The translations under genes were made by a program, and so were the position numbers. From contig JAZRUG010000006.1 in NCBI GenBank assembly GCA_045652425.1, positions 1 to 11,339 on the forward strand: a stretch of DNA of 11,339 nt, read 5' to 3'. This document shows, piece by piece, positions 1-8,053 of this stretch (positions are counted from its first letter, which is position 1; every line of letters begins with the position of its first letter). The notes under the pieces are model-generated. The model searched no databases. It had not been told where the DNA came from and saw only the letters and a program-made list of their open reading frames with translations. This DNA is from RGIG1995 sp045652425. Lineage in GTDB: Bacteria > Bacillota > Clostridia > Oscillospirales > CAG-272.

Positions 1-300
1 ACTGGTTTGTACAAGTTAATTAAGTGCTTTCTTGAGTTTGAAGAACCAGAGATTCCCTCTCGCGTGGCGAGCGATTCCCCCACCCCTTTGAACCCCATAC
101 CCCCAAAACGACCAAAGAGGAGACCTCTTTGGAATCTTCCTTGGTCTGTGCGGAGTTTTCGTGAATGCATAGGGGTGAAAGTTCCCGTACCCTCAAAAAA
201 CTTTAACAAAAAATGTTTGTACTTACTTGATAGATATGCACAAACCGGAGAGGCAAGGTTCTTTGCCTACTTTCTTCCTTAAAGAAAGTAGGTTGTTATA
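1..300. repeat. Gene-free left flank with short inverted repeats
   Basis: I see no credible gene here. An open frame starting at a TTG near position 7 lacks a ribosome binding site and runs into a hairpin. The visible structure is a 9-bp perfect stem with a 3-nt loop (112-120 with 124-132, CCAAAGAGG) and an 11-bp perfect stem with a 5-nt loop (266-276 with 282-292, CCTACTTTCTT). Only a loose T-rich stretch follows the second, so it is at best a weak terminator for something to the left. The C-rich stretch at 76-114 is unlike the AT-rich surroundings. The tract resembles dispersed intergenic repeats of clostridial genomes, but that is from memory and not shown by this sequence. Confidence 0.4.
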
Positions 301-349
301 TTTGCACTATTTTTGTAATAAAAAAATGTCAAATTTGCGATATTGCTTA

Positions 350-378
350 TTGACTAAAGGGAGTGTATGTGTTATAAT
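350..378 (+). promoter_or_regulatory. Sigma-A promoter of the pyr operon
   Basis: The -35 box TTGACT (350-355) and a perfect -10 box TATAAT (373-378) are separated by exactly 17 nt. An A/T-rich stretch lies upstream (309-340). Transcription should begin near G385, seven bases after the -10 box, giving a leader of about 108 nt before pyrC. It is the only strong promoter I see before the pyr genes. Confidence 0.88.
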
Positions 379-384
379 AGATTA

Positions 385-448
385 GATATGAATAAGTAAA
401 GCATATCGACATGGTTTCGATTACTTTTACATAACGCTAAACTATGTC
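385..448 (+). promoter_or_regulatory. Candidate structured leader RNA of the pyr operon
   Basis: Two helices abut. The first pairs GATATG (385-390) with CATATC (402-407). The second pairs 408-417 with 439-448, ten pairs including one G·U. The loops are complementary: AAGTAA (394-399) can pair with TTACTT (421-426), which would be a kissing-loop contact. The 3' strand of the second helix shares bases 447-448 with the terminator stem that follows. A smaller alternative hairpin (405-409 with 417-421) competes with both helices. I do not see the conserved PyrR-binding sequence of Bacillus pyr leaders. A short frame ATG 411 to TAA 432-434 (seven codons, no good ribosome binding site) offers an alternative leader-peptide mechanism. 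Function is inferred from position and folding by eye only. Confidence 0.45.
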
Positions 449-475
449 AACCTTGCTCGGCAAGGTTGATTTTTT
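447..475 (+). terminator. Intrinsic terminator (attenuator) in the pyr leader
   Basis: A 9-bp perfect stem TCAACCTTG (447-455) / CAAGGTTGA (461-469) with a 5-nt loop is followed directly by six T residues (470-475). It lies between the promoter and pyrC, with the pyrC ribosome binding site right after it, so full-length transcription needs read-through. This arrangement is typical of transcription attenuation of a biosynthetic operon. Confidence 0.85.
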
Positions 476-492
476 GAAAAGGATATGAAAAT

Positions 493-1767
493 ATGGAATT
501 GATTTTGAAAGACGGAATGGTTTATTCCGACGGAAAATTTCAGAAACAGACAGTTCATATAGCAAACGGCACCGTTACATGTTTGGAAAGCCACCCCAAG
601 CATAACGGTTCTTTGGTCGTTGATTGTTCTTCATTTTATATTTTTCCCGGTTTCACCGACGTGCATGTGCATTTTCGTGAACCGGGTTTTTCTTATAAAG
701 AAACGATAGCTACAGGCTCACTTGCAGCGGCGCGCGGCGGTTTCACCGACGTATGCACTATGCCTAACCTTGCCCCTGCGCCAGACAGTGTTGAAAACTT
801 ACAGATACAGCTTGACTTAATCAAAAAGGACGCTGTCATAAACGTTCACCCCTTCGGTACGATAACAAAGCAGCAGATTGGCGAAGAGTTGTCCGATATG
901 GAAGAAATGGCGCAAAACGTCATAGGTTATTCCGACGACGGACGAGGGGTACAGTCCGACGAAATGATGGAAAAGGCTATGCTGAAAGCAAAGTCGCTTG
1001 GAAAAATAATTTCCGCGCACTGTGAAGATAACAGTTTGCTTTTTGGCGGATATATTCACGAGGGTGAATATGCAAGAATCCATGGTCATAAAGGGATATG
1101 CTCTGCATCGGAGTGGAAGCAGATTGAAAGGGATTTGAAGCTCGTTGAAAAAATTGGCTGCAAATACCACGTATGTCATATATCGACAAAAGAAAGCGTT
1201 GAGCTTATAAGACAGGCAAAGAAGAAGGGGCTTGACGTCACCTGTGAAACGGCTCCGCACTATCTGATAATGAACGATATGATGCTTGAAGAAGACGGAA
1301 GATTCAAGATGAATCCGCCTATCAGAAGCGAAGAAGACAGAAAGGCTCTCGTCGATGGCTTACTCGACGGAACCGTGGATATGATAGCCACCGACCACGC
1401 GCCCCACTCGGCTGAAGAAAAGTCAAAGGGACTTTCGGGAAGCAATATGGGAGTTGTCGGAATAGAAACAAGCTTTGCTACGATGTACACATACCTTGTG
1501 AAAAAAGGTATTATAACGCTCGAAAAGCTTATCGAAGTAATGTATGTAAATCCTTCAAAGAGATTTAACATAGAAAAGGGCATTGAGGTAGGCAAAAAGG
1601 CAGACCTTACGGTGTTCGATTTAAACAAAAAGTATATAATAGACCCCGCCGACTTTAAGTCAATGGGTGTTGCTACTCCTTTTAAAAATCATGAGGTTTA
1701 CGGTGAATGTAAACTGACTTTAGCAAACGGCAACATCGCATACAACGGCGGATTGGATTTAGAATAA
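493..1767 (+). CDS. pyrC: Dihydroorotase, class I, zinc-dependent
   Basis: This enzyme closes N-carbamoyl-L-aspartate to L-dihydroorotate, the third step of UMP synthesis, in the cytoplasm. The 424-residue protein has the usual length for bacterial class I dihydroorotases. The amidohydrolase metal signature is present: HVH at 58-60 followed by Arg62, His176 in SAHCED, His229 in CHIST, and catalytic Asp301 in ATDHAPH. At the bridging position the motif is YSDDG (146-150), with Asp where other classes carry a carboxylated Lys, as known for class I. The start is supported by AAAAGGA at 477-483, nine nt before the ATG, directly behind the attenuator. It is the first gene of the operon, and carB starts 18 nt after its stop. 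No key residue is missing. Confidence 0.96.
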   Translation: MELILKDGMVYSDGKFQKQTVHIANGTVTCLESHPKHNGSLVVDCSSFYIFPGFTDVHVHFREPGFSYKETIATGSLAAARGGFTDVCTMPNLAPAPDSVENLQIQLDLIKKDAVINVHPFGTITKQQIGEELSDMEEMAQNVIGYSDDGRGVQSDEMMEKAMLKAKSLGKIISAHCEDNSLLFGGYIHEGEYARIHGHKGICSASEWKQIERDLKLVEKIGCKYHVCHISTKESVELIRQAKKKGLDVTCETAPHYLIMNDMMLEEDGRFKMNPPIRSEEDRKALVDGLLDGTVDMIATDHAPHSAEEKSKGLSGSNMGVVGIETSFATMYTYLVKKGIITLEKLIEVMYVNPSKRFNIEKGIEVGKKADLTVFDLNKKYIIDPADFKSMGVATPFKNHEVYGECKLTLANGNIAYNGGLDLE

Positions 1768-1785
1768 ATAACGGGGGATAGAAAA

Positions 1786-4700
1786 ATGGCAAAGAGAACA
1801 GATTTAAAGAAGATTATGATTATAGGTTCAGGACCTATCGTTATCGGTCAGGCGGCAGAGTTTGACTATGCGGGAACTCAAGCGTGTCTCGCTCTTAAGG
1901 AAGAAGGTTACGAGGTAGTGCTTGTTAACTCCAACCCTGCGACCATTATGACCGATACTACAATCGCAGATAAGGTTTATATGGAACCTCTTACACTTGA
2001 ATACGTTGCAAGGATTTTGAGATATGAGCGTCCCGACGCTATTATCCCCGGAATCGGCGGACAGACAGGTCTTAACCTTGCTATGCAGCTTGAAAAGAAG
2101 GGTGTTCTTAAAGAATGTCATACAGAACTTCTCGGCACAAGCAGTGAAAGTATTGAAAGAGCAGAAGTCAGAGAGTTGTTCAAGGAGCTTTGTGAATCCA
2201 TAGGAGAACCTACGATTCCTTCTGAAATTTCATACAGCATTGAAGAAGCTAAAGAAGCGGCAAAGAGAATCGGTTACCCTGTCGTTCTTCGTCCTGCGTT
2301 TACCCTCGGCGGTACCGGCGGCGGTTTTGCAAATGATGAAGAAGAACTTTGCGAAGTTGCTATTAATGCATTCAAACTTTCACCTGTTCATCAGGTTCTT
2401 ATAGAAAAGAGTGTTAAGGGTTACAAAGAAATTGAATTCGAGGTTATGAGAGACGGTAACGATACCGCTATTACTATCTGTGGTATGGAGAATATTGATC
2501 CCGTCGGCGTTCATACCGGCGACTCACTCGTTGTTGCTCCTATTATGACTCTTTCCGAGCATGACCAAAAGATGCTTAACGATTCTGCTATTAAGCTTAT
2601 CAGAGCTCTTGAAATAAAGGGCGGATGTAACGTTCAGTTTGCGCTCGATCCTCATTCTAGTAACTACTATCTTATTGAAGTTAACCCCCGTGTTTCCCGT
2701 TCTTCTGCACTTGCATCAAAGGCTTCGGGATATCCTATCGCGCGTGTTACCGCAAAGATTGCTGTTGGTATGACACTTGACGAAATCAAGATTGCCAATA
2801 CAAACGCGGCATTTGAGCCCCAGCTCGATTACGTTATCGCAAAGCTTCCCAGATTCCCCTTCGATAAGTTTACCACAGCTTCTAACCAACTCGGTACACA
2901 GATGAAGGCTACCGGTGAAGTTATGGGTATCGGCTCTAACCTTGAAGAATGTTTGCTCAAGGGTATACGCTCTCTTGAAGTTGGCGTAAACCACATTTAT
3001 CATCACAAATTTGACAATATGACAGATGCAGACCTTCGCCAATATATCAGTGAGTTCCGCGATGACAATATTTTCGCTATCGCTGAACTTATTTACCGCG
3101 GCGCATCGGTTGCTGAAATTCACGATATAACGAAAATTACTCCCTTCTTCCTTGAAGCTATAAAGAATATAGTTGACATGGAAGAAACCCTCAAAGCACA
3201 TGCGTTTGAGCTTGAAACACTTAAAGCCGCTAAAAAGATGGGCTTTAGCGACAAATACGTTGCAAGAATGTGGGAATGTACTGAACTTGACGTATTCAAG
3301 TTCAGAAAAGAACACAACCTTTTCCCCGTATTCAGAATGGTTGATACTTGCCATACCGGTGCATACATTCCTTACTTCTATTCTTCGTACACAGGCGAAA
3401 ATGCTTCCGTTCTTACAGATAAGAAAAAGATTGTAGTTCTTGGCGCAGGACCTATCAGAATCGGTCAGGGCGTAGAATTCGACTACTCCACAGTCCACGC
3501 AGTAACTACTATAAAGAATTCCGGTTACGAGGCTATTATTATTAACAACAACCCCGAAACCGTTTCAACGGACTATACGACAGCTGACAAGCTTTATTTT
3601 GAGCCTTTGACGCCCGAAGACGTTATGAACATTATTGAGTTTGAGAAACCCGAAGGAGTTATCGCTTCTCTCGGCGGTCAGACCGCAATAAATCTTGCTC
3701 AACCTCTTCACGATCTTGGCGTTAAGATAATCGGTACGGACTGCGCTGCTATTGACAAGGCAGAAAACAGAGATGCATTTGAAAAGCTTCTTAAAGAGCT
3801 TAACATTCCTCAACCCGAGGGTAGAGCAGTTACAAAGATTGAAGACGGTGTTGCGGCTGCTGCGAAGGTTGGATACCCCGTTCTCGTTCGTCCTTCATTC
3901 GTACTCGGAGGACGTGCAATGCAGATAGTTGCAAACGAAGAACAACTCCGTCATTACCTTAAGACTGCCGTTGAAATTGACGAGGACAAGCCCGTTCTTG
4001 TTGACAAGTATATCAGCGGTAAAGAAGTTGAAGTTGACGCTATCTGCGACGGACACGACGTGTTTGTTCCCGGTATTATGGAACTCGTTGAGAGAACAGG
4101 CGTTCACTCCGGTGACTCTATAAGTGTATATCCCGCATTCTCGATTTCAGATAAAGTTAAGGGTACAATTCTCCAATATGCAAAGAAACTTGGTCTTGGA
4201 ATCGGCATCGTAGGTCTTTACAATATTCAGTTTATCGTTGATAAGAACGATGAAGTATTTATAATCGAAGTTAACCCCCGTTCTTCAAGAACGGTTCCGT
4301 TCCTTTCAAAGTCAACGGGTTACAGCTTGGCTGACATAGCTACCGAAGTTATACTCGGTAAGTCTCTTAAAGAGCAGGGATTGTTCTCACTTTATCCCGA
4401 AGAAAAGAACAGATGGTATGTTAAAGTTCCCGTATTCTCGTTCAACAAGCTTCGTGGTCTTGACGCTTATCTCTCACCTGAAATGAAGTCTACCGGTGAA
4501 GCTATCGGTTATGACGACAAGTTCTATCGCGCACTCTATAAGGCGCTTCAGGCATCTGGTATGCATCTTCAGAATTACGGTACTGTTCTTGCAACTATTG
4601 CTGACTGTGATAAAGAAGAGGCGCTTCCTCTTATCCGCCGTTTCTACAACCTCGGATTTAATATCGAAGCTACTTCGGGTACTGCTAAATTCCTTAAGGA

Positions 4701-4959
4701 AAACGGAATTCGTACTCACATAATTAAAAAGCTCTCCGAGGATGCTGAAGAGTTGGCAGAGGCGATTCGTCAGGGACATATCGCTTACGTTATCAACACC
4801 AGCGATCCCTCGTCTTCCGGTACTACACGCGACGGATTTGAGATAAGAAAATACGCTACGGAAAACAACGTAACTATGTTTACTTCTCTTGATACCGTAA
4901 GAGTTCTCCTCGACGTACTCGAAGAAACAACTTTGACGATTTCTACTATTGACGCTTAA
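1786..4959 (+). CDS. carB: Carbamoyl-phosphate synthase large subunit
   Basis: CarB makes carbamoyl phosphate from bicarbonate, two ATP and ammonia tunnelled from the glutaminase subunit CarA. The 1057 residues show the duplicated architecture: a first ATP-grasp half beginning at IMIIGSGPIVIGQAAEFDY (10-28) with Arg129, Arg169 and the glycine-rich loop GGTGGG (175-180), an oligomerisation segment at about 400-545, a second half beginning near residue 546 (VVLGAGPIRIGQGVEFDY) with Arg702 in RPSFVLGG, and a C-terminal MGS-type regulatory domain at about 930-1057 (TSGT near 963, VINT near 1002). That domain binds UMP or ornithine in relatives. Length is close to the roughly 1070 residues usual for the family. 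No carA lies beside it, which is unusual because the subunits are often adjacent. A GGGG ribosome binding site precedes the ATG. Confidence 0.97.
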   Translation: MAKRTDLKKIMIIGSGPIVIGQAAEFDYAGTQACLALKEEGYEVVLVNSNPATIMTDTTIADKVYMEPLTLEYVARILRYERPDAIIPGIGGQTGLNLAMQLEKKGVLKECHTELLGTSSESIERAEVRELFKELCESIGEPTIPSEISYSIEEAKEAAKRIGYPVVLRPAFTLGGTGGGFANDEEELCEVAINAFKLSPVHQVLIEKSVKGYKEIEFEVMRDGNDTAITICGMENIDPVGVHTGDSLVVAPIMTLSEHDQKMLNDSAIKLIRALEIKGGCNVQFALDPHSSNYYLIEVNPRVSRSSALASKASGYPIARVTAKIAVGMTLDEIKIANTNAAFEPQLDYVIAKLPRFPFDKFTTASNQLGTQMKATGEVMGIGSNLEECLLKGIRSLEVGVNHIYHHKFDNMTDADLRQYISEFRDDNIFAIAELIYRGASVAEIHDITKITPFFLEAIKNIVDMEETLKAHAFELETLKAAKKMGFSDKYVARMWECTELDVFKFRKEHNLFPVFRMVDTCHTGAYIPYFYSSYTGENASVLTDKKKIVVLGAGPIRIGQGVEFDYSTVHAVTTIKNSGYEAIIINNNPETVSTDYTTADKLYFEPLTPEDVMNIIEFEKPEGVIASLGGQTAINLAQPLHDLGVKIIGTDCAAIDKAENRDAFEKLLKELNIPQPEGRAVTKIEDGVAAAAKVGYPVLVRPSFVLGGRAMQIVANEEQLRHYLKTAVEIDEDKPVLVDKYISGKEVEVDAICDGHDVFVPGIMELVERTGVHSGDSISVYPAFSISDKVKGTILQYAKKLGLGIGIVGLYNIQFIVDKNDEVFIIEVNPRSSRTVPFLSKSTGYSLADIATEVILGKSLKEQGLFSLYPEEKNRWYVKVPVFSFNKLRGLDAYLSPEMKSTGEAIGYDDKFYRALYKALQASGMHLQNYGTVLATIADCDKEEALPLIRRFYNLGFNIEATSGTAKFLKENGIRTHIIKKLSEDAEELAEAIRQGHIAYVINTSDPSSSGTTRDGFEIRKYATENNVTMFTSLDTVRVLLDVLEETTLTISTIDA

Positions 4960-4972
4960 TAAAATGTGATAT

Positions 4973-4999
4973 ATAGGGCGGAGAATCCTCCGCCCCTAT
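4973..4999 (+). other. Stable hairpin between carB and pyrK
   Basis: GGGCGGAG (4976-4983) pairs perfectly with CTCCGCCC (4988-4995) around an AATC loop. The stem can extend past one bulged C by pairing ATA with TAT. No T-run follows, so it should not be an efficient intrinsic terminator. It sits in the largest gap of the operon (54 nt), just before the pyrK ribosome binding site AAGG (5003-5006). A role in mRNA processing, stability or differential expression of the downstream genes is an inference. Confidence 0.6.
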
Positions 5000-5013
5000 G
5001 ATAAGGAAAAATA

Positions 5014-5745
5014 ATGAAACAAACGATTTTTACGATAAAAGAAAACGTAGCTCTTACGGCTAACGTATATGAAATGGTACTCGTGGGTGATACCGAAGGT
5101 ATTGCTCCCGGACAGTTCGTGAATATTAAAATTGAGGGACTTTATCTCCGCCGTCCTATTTCGGTTTGTGATTATTCCGAGGATACCTTGACGCTTGTCT
5201 ATAAAGTTGTGGGCAAGGGAACGGAAGAAATGGCGAAAATGGTGTCAGGTCAAAAACTTGACGTGTTGACAGGCCTCGGCAACGGATACGATACCTCAAA
5301 AAGCGGTAACACCCCCTTGCTTATCGGCGGCGGTGTCGGTGTTCCCCCTATGTACGCTCTTGCAAAACAGCTTATCAAAGAGGGTAAAAATGTCAGCGTT
5401 ATATTAGGATTTAACGTGGCTGACGAAATATTCTACAAAAAACAGTTTGAAGATTTAGGGGCTTCTGTATGCGTTACTACCGTTGACGGAAGTGTTGGTG
5501 TAAAAGGCTTTGTTACCGATGCTTTAAAGGATATAAATGGTTATTCCTATATCTACACTTGCGGTCCCGAGGTTATGCTTAAGGCTGTATATAATGCAAG
5601 TGAAACAAGCGGTCAGTACAGTTTTGAAGAGCGTATGGGCTGCGGATTTGGCGCTTGTATGGGTTGTACCTGCAAGACCAAATACGGAAACAAGCGTATT
5701 TGCAAAGACGGTCCGGTTCTTGAAAAGGAGGAGATAATATGGTAA
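5014..5745 (+). CDS. pyrK: Dihydroorotate dehydrogenase B, electron-transfer subunit
   Basis: PyrK passes electrons from dihydroorotate oxidation in PyrD to NAD+. It belongs to the ferredoxin-NADP+ reductase-like family and carries FAD and a [2Fe-2S] cluster. In the 243 residues, RPIS (47-50) is the FAD-binding signature, IGGGVGVPP (104-112) is the glycine-rich nucleotide-binding loop, and TCGP (182-185) is the typical NAD-domain motif. The cluster ligands near the C-terminus follow CxxxxCxxC...C: Cys210, Cys215, Cys218 and Cys230, with an extra Cys220. The gene overlaps pyrD by 7 nt, which suggests translational coupling of the two subunits and fits their fixed stoichiometry in the heterotetramer. 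AAGG (5003-5006) precedes the start. Confidence 0.95.
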   Translation: MKQTIFTIKENVALTANVYEMVLVGDTEGIAPGQFVNIKIEGLYLRRPISVCDYSEDTLTLVYKVVGKGTEEMAKMVSGQKLDVLTGLGNGYDTSKSGNTPLLIGGGVGVPPMYALAKQLIKEGKNVSVILGFNVADEIFYKKQFEDLGASVCVTTVDGSVGVKGFVTDALKDINGYSYIYTCGPEVMLKAVYNASETSGQYSFEERMGCGFGACMGCTCKTKYGNKRICKDGPVLEKEEIIW

Positions 5746-6650
5746 ATACAAAAATCTCCCTTTGCGGAATTGAAATGGACAATCCGGTTATTCCCGCAAG
5801 CGGAACTTTCGGATTTGGATATGAGTTCGCTGAACTCTATGATATAAACTGCCTCGGCACTTTCAGTTTTAAAGGGACTACAAAAGACGCAAGATTCGGC
5901 AACCCTACTCCAAGAATTGCAGAATGTGCGTCGGGTATGCTTAATGCGGTAGGTCTTCAGAATCCGGGGGTTGAAAAGGTTATTTCCGAGGAACTCCCGA
6001 AACTTGCAAAAGTGTTTAATAAAAAGGTTATGGCAAACGTAAGCGGTTTTGCTGTTGAAGACTACGTTTACACCTGCGAAAAGCTCGACAAAGAAGAGCA
6101 GGTAGGTTGGCTTGAAGTTAATATAAGCTGCCCTAACGTACATGGTGGTGGTATGAGCTTCGGAACTTCTCCCGAGTCTGCTTATGAGGTTACGAAGGCT
6201 GTTAAGGCGGTTACAAAAAAGCCTGTTATAATCAAGCTTTCGCCTAACGTTACAGATATTGCAAGTATTGCGGCGGCGTGTGAAAACGCGGGCGCTGACG
6301 GTATCAGTATGATAAATACTCTTATGGGTATGAGAATTAACCTTAAAACAAGAAAACCCATAATCGCCAATAAGACGGGGGGTTATTCGGGCCCCGCTAT
6401 TTTGCCTGTTGCTCTCCGTATGGTATATCAGGTGTATGAAGCGGTAAAAATACCGATTGTGGGCATGGGCGGTATATCTACAGCCGAAGATGTTATCGAA
6501 ATGATGATGGCGGGTGCTACCGCAGTTGAAGTGGGCGCGGCAAATCTTATCGAGCCTTATGCTTGTAAGAATATTATCGATGAATTGCCTGTTGTTATGG
6601 AAAAATACGGAATTAAAGATTTGAATGAAATTATCGGAGGAGCGCACTGA
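5739..6650 (+). CDS. pyrD: Dihydroorotate dehydrogenase B, catalytic subunit (class 1B)
   Basis: PyrD oxidises dihydroorotate to orotate with FMN, the fourth step of the pathway. With PyrK it forms the NAD+-dependent class 1B enzyme, so it is cytoplasmic and does not need quinone. The 303-residue TIM barrel shows the N-terminal NPVIPASGTFGFG stretch (15-27), Lys46 in SFKG, the catalytic-base Cys131 in NISCPN (128-133) typical of class 1 rather than class 2 (which uses Ser), Lys166 in IKLSPN, GGYSGPA (214-220) and the phosphate-binding GMGGI (242-246). The start ATG lies inside the end of pyrK, with AAAGGAGG about six nt upstream. pyrF begins one base after its stop. Confidence 0.96.
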   Translation: MVNTKISLCGIEMDNPVIPASGTFGFGYEFAELYDINCLGTFSFKGTTKDARFGNPTPRIAECASGMLNAVGLQNPGVEKVISEELPKLAKVFNKKVMANVSGFAVEDYVYTCEKLDKEEQVGWLEVNISCPNVHGGGMSFGTSPESAYEVTKAVKAVTKKPVIIKLSPNVTDIASIAAACENAGADGISMINTLMGMRINLKTRKPIIANKTGGYSGPAILPVALRMVYQVYEAVKIPIVGMGGISTAEDVIEMMMAGATAVEVGAANLIEPYACKNIIDELPVVMEKYGIKDLNEIIGGAH

Positions 6651-6651
6651 T

Positions 6652-7350
6652 ATGGGAAGAGATGTTATTATTGCATGTGATTTTTCAACCAAGAAAGCTG
6701 TTATGGACTTTCTTGACAAGTTCAAAGAAGAAAAGCCTTTCGTGAAGATCGGTATGGAACTTTATTATGCAGAAGGCCCCGAAATAGTTCGTGAAATCAA
6801 AGCGAGAGGTCATAAAATATTCCTCGACCTTAAACTTCACGATATTCCCAATACCGTTAAAAAGGCTATGTCTGTTTTGTCAAGACTTGACGTTGATATG
6901 ACAAACCTTCACGCGTCCGGAACTATCGCTATGATGGAAGCGGCTATTGAGGGCTTGACCAAAGAAGACGGCACAAGACCAATACTCATTGCTGTAACCC
7001 AGCTTACTTCAACAAGCGAAGAAAGAATGAAAAACGAGCTTCTTATAAACGCTCCCATTGACGAGACTGTTATGCACTATGCAAAGAATGCAAAGATTGC
7101 AGGTCTTGACGGTGTCGTTTGTTCTCCCCTTGAGGCAGGTAAGGTTCACGATACCTGCGGTAAGGATTTCGTAACTGTAACTCCCGGCGTTAGATTTGCT
7201 GATGGCGAAGTTGGCGACCAGGTAAGAGTTATGACTCCCGAACAGGCAAAGAAGATAGGCTCTGACTATATAGTTGTCGGCAGACCTATTACCGCCGCAG
7301 AAGATCCCGTTGCCGCATACAGAAGATGCGTAAAAGAATTTGTTGACTGA
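6652..7350 (+). CDS. pyrF: Orotidine 5'-phosphate decarboxylase
   Basis: PyrF decarboxylates OMP to UMP, the last step. The catalytic tetrad signature DxKxxDIxxT is intact: Asp59, Lys61, Asp64 and Thr68 in LDLKLHDIPNT, with Asp10 and Lys33 also in expected places. The phosphate gripper motifs TPGVRF (177-182) and VVGRPI (208-213) are present. Length is 232 residues, normal for the short bacterial type. A longer in-frame start exists at 6625 inside pyrD, but GGAGGAG (6636-6642) sits nine nt before the ATG at 6652, and the protein then begins MGRDVIIACD as expected, so I chose 6652. Confidence 0.95.
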   Translation: MGRDVIIACDFSTKKAVMDFLDKFKEEKPFVKIGMELYYAEGPEIVREIKARGHKIFLDLKLHDIPNTVKKAMSVLSRLDVDMTNLHASGTIAMMEAAIEGLTKEDGTRPILIAVTQLTSTSEERMKNELLINAPIDETVMHYAKNAKIAGLDGVVCSPLEAGKVHDTCGKDFVTVTPGVRFADGEVGDQVRVMTPEQAKKIGSDYIVVGRPITAAEDPVAAYRRCVKEFVD

Positions 7351-7368
7351 TAAAAGGAGATAATTGAT

Positions 7369-8025
7369 ATGGAAAGCTACAAGAGAGAGTTTATACAATT
7401 TTTGCAGTCTGCAGGTGTTTTGAAGTTTGGTGATTTTACAGCTAAAAGCGGAAGAAAGATTCCTTACTTTATAAACGCAGGTGATATTAAGACGGGCGAC
7501 CAGATTTCAAAGCTCGGTGAATTCTATGCAAAAGCATATTTTGAAAAAGTAGGTAACAAGAGAACGGTTCTTTACGGACCTGCATATAAAGGTATTTCTA
7601 TTGCGGTTTCTGCTGCAGTTGCTCTTGCAAAGCAGGGACTTGACGTTCCTTTCTTCTTTAACAGAAAAGAAGTTAAAGACCACGGCGAAGGCGGTGTTTT
7701 TGTAGGTTACGTTCCCAAGGAAGATGAAGAAATCGTTATCGTTGAAGACGTTATTACAGCAGGGACTGCTATCCGTGAAAGTATGGAAATTCTTTCAAGC
7801 GTTAAGGGGGCAAAGGTTTCCGCCGTTTTCGTAATGGTTGACAGAAAAGAAAAGGGCAAGACAGATATGTCGGCTATGGCTGAACTTGAACAGGAATTTG
7901 GATTCCCAGTGTTCTCTGTTGTTGACGTATACGATATTATCGAATACCTTGAAGAAGATCCCGCTAACAAGGAAAACGTTGACAGAATCAAGAACTACCT
8001 TGCCGTTAACGGTGCAAAAGCGTAA
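7369..8025 (+). CDS. pyrE: Orotate phosphoribosyltransferase
   Basis: PyrE joins orotate to PRPP to make OMP, the substrate of PyrF encoded just upstream. The 218-residue protein carries the type I phosphoribosyltransferase PRPP-binding motif IVIVEDVITAGTAIRE (122-137), in which adjacent acidic residues precede the TAGT loop. The mobile catalytic loop is RKEVKDHGEGG (99-109) with Lys100, Lys103 and His105. FTAKSGR (23-29) and PYF (32-34) near the N-terminus match the orotate-binding region. AAGGAGA (7354-7360) lies eight nt before the ATG. The gene is 18 nt after pyrF and 28 nt before pyrB. Confidence 0.95.
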   Translation: MESYKREFIQFLQSAGVLKFGDFTAKSGRKIPYFINAGDIKTGDQISKLGEFYAKAYFEKVGNKRTVLYGPAYKGISIAVSAAVALAKQGLDVPFFFNRKEVKDHGEGGVFVGYVPKEDEEIVIVEDVITAGTAIRESMEILSSVKGAKVSAVFVMVDRKEKGKTDMSAMAELEQEFGFPVFSVVDVYDIIEYLEEDPANKENVDRIKNYLAVNGAKA

Positions 8026-8053
8026 ACGAATACTGTTAAAAGGAGAAATAAAA

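Noticed and set aside
7..282. 91-codon open frame starting at TTG
   Set aside because: There is no ribosome binding site, the composition is proline- and arginine-rich as expected from C-rich repeat DNA, and it ends inside a hairpin. I treat it as non-coding.
252..467. Nine-nt direct repeat GGCAAGGTT at 252-260 and 459-467 as a regulatory pairing
   Set aside because: The first copy lies upstream of the promoter and is not in the leader transcript, so it cannot pair with the attenuator RNA.
2716..3498. Long minus-strand open frame (260 codons) inside carB
   Set aside because: It is fully inside carB, antisense to conserved motifs, and has the Cys/Asn/Val-rich composition of a shadow frame.
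5613..6725. 370-codon minus-strand frame across pyrK, pyrD and pyrF
   Set aside because: It is antisense to three genes with intact catalytic motifs, and its composition (His, Arg, Asn, Ser-rich) is not protein-like.
7838..8053. N-terminal extension of pyrB into pyrE
   Set aside because: The extra 72 codons are out-of-frame pyrE sequence. The ribosome binding site and family length place the start at 8054.
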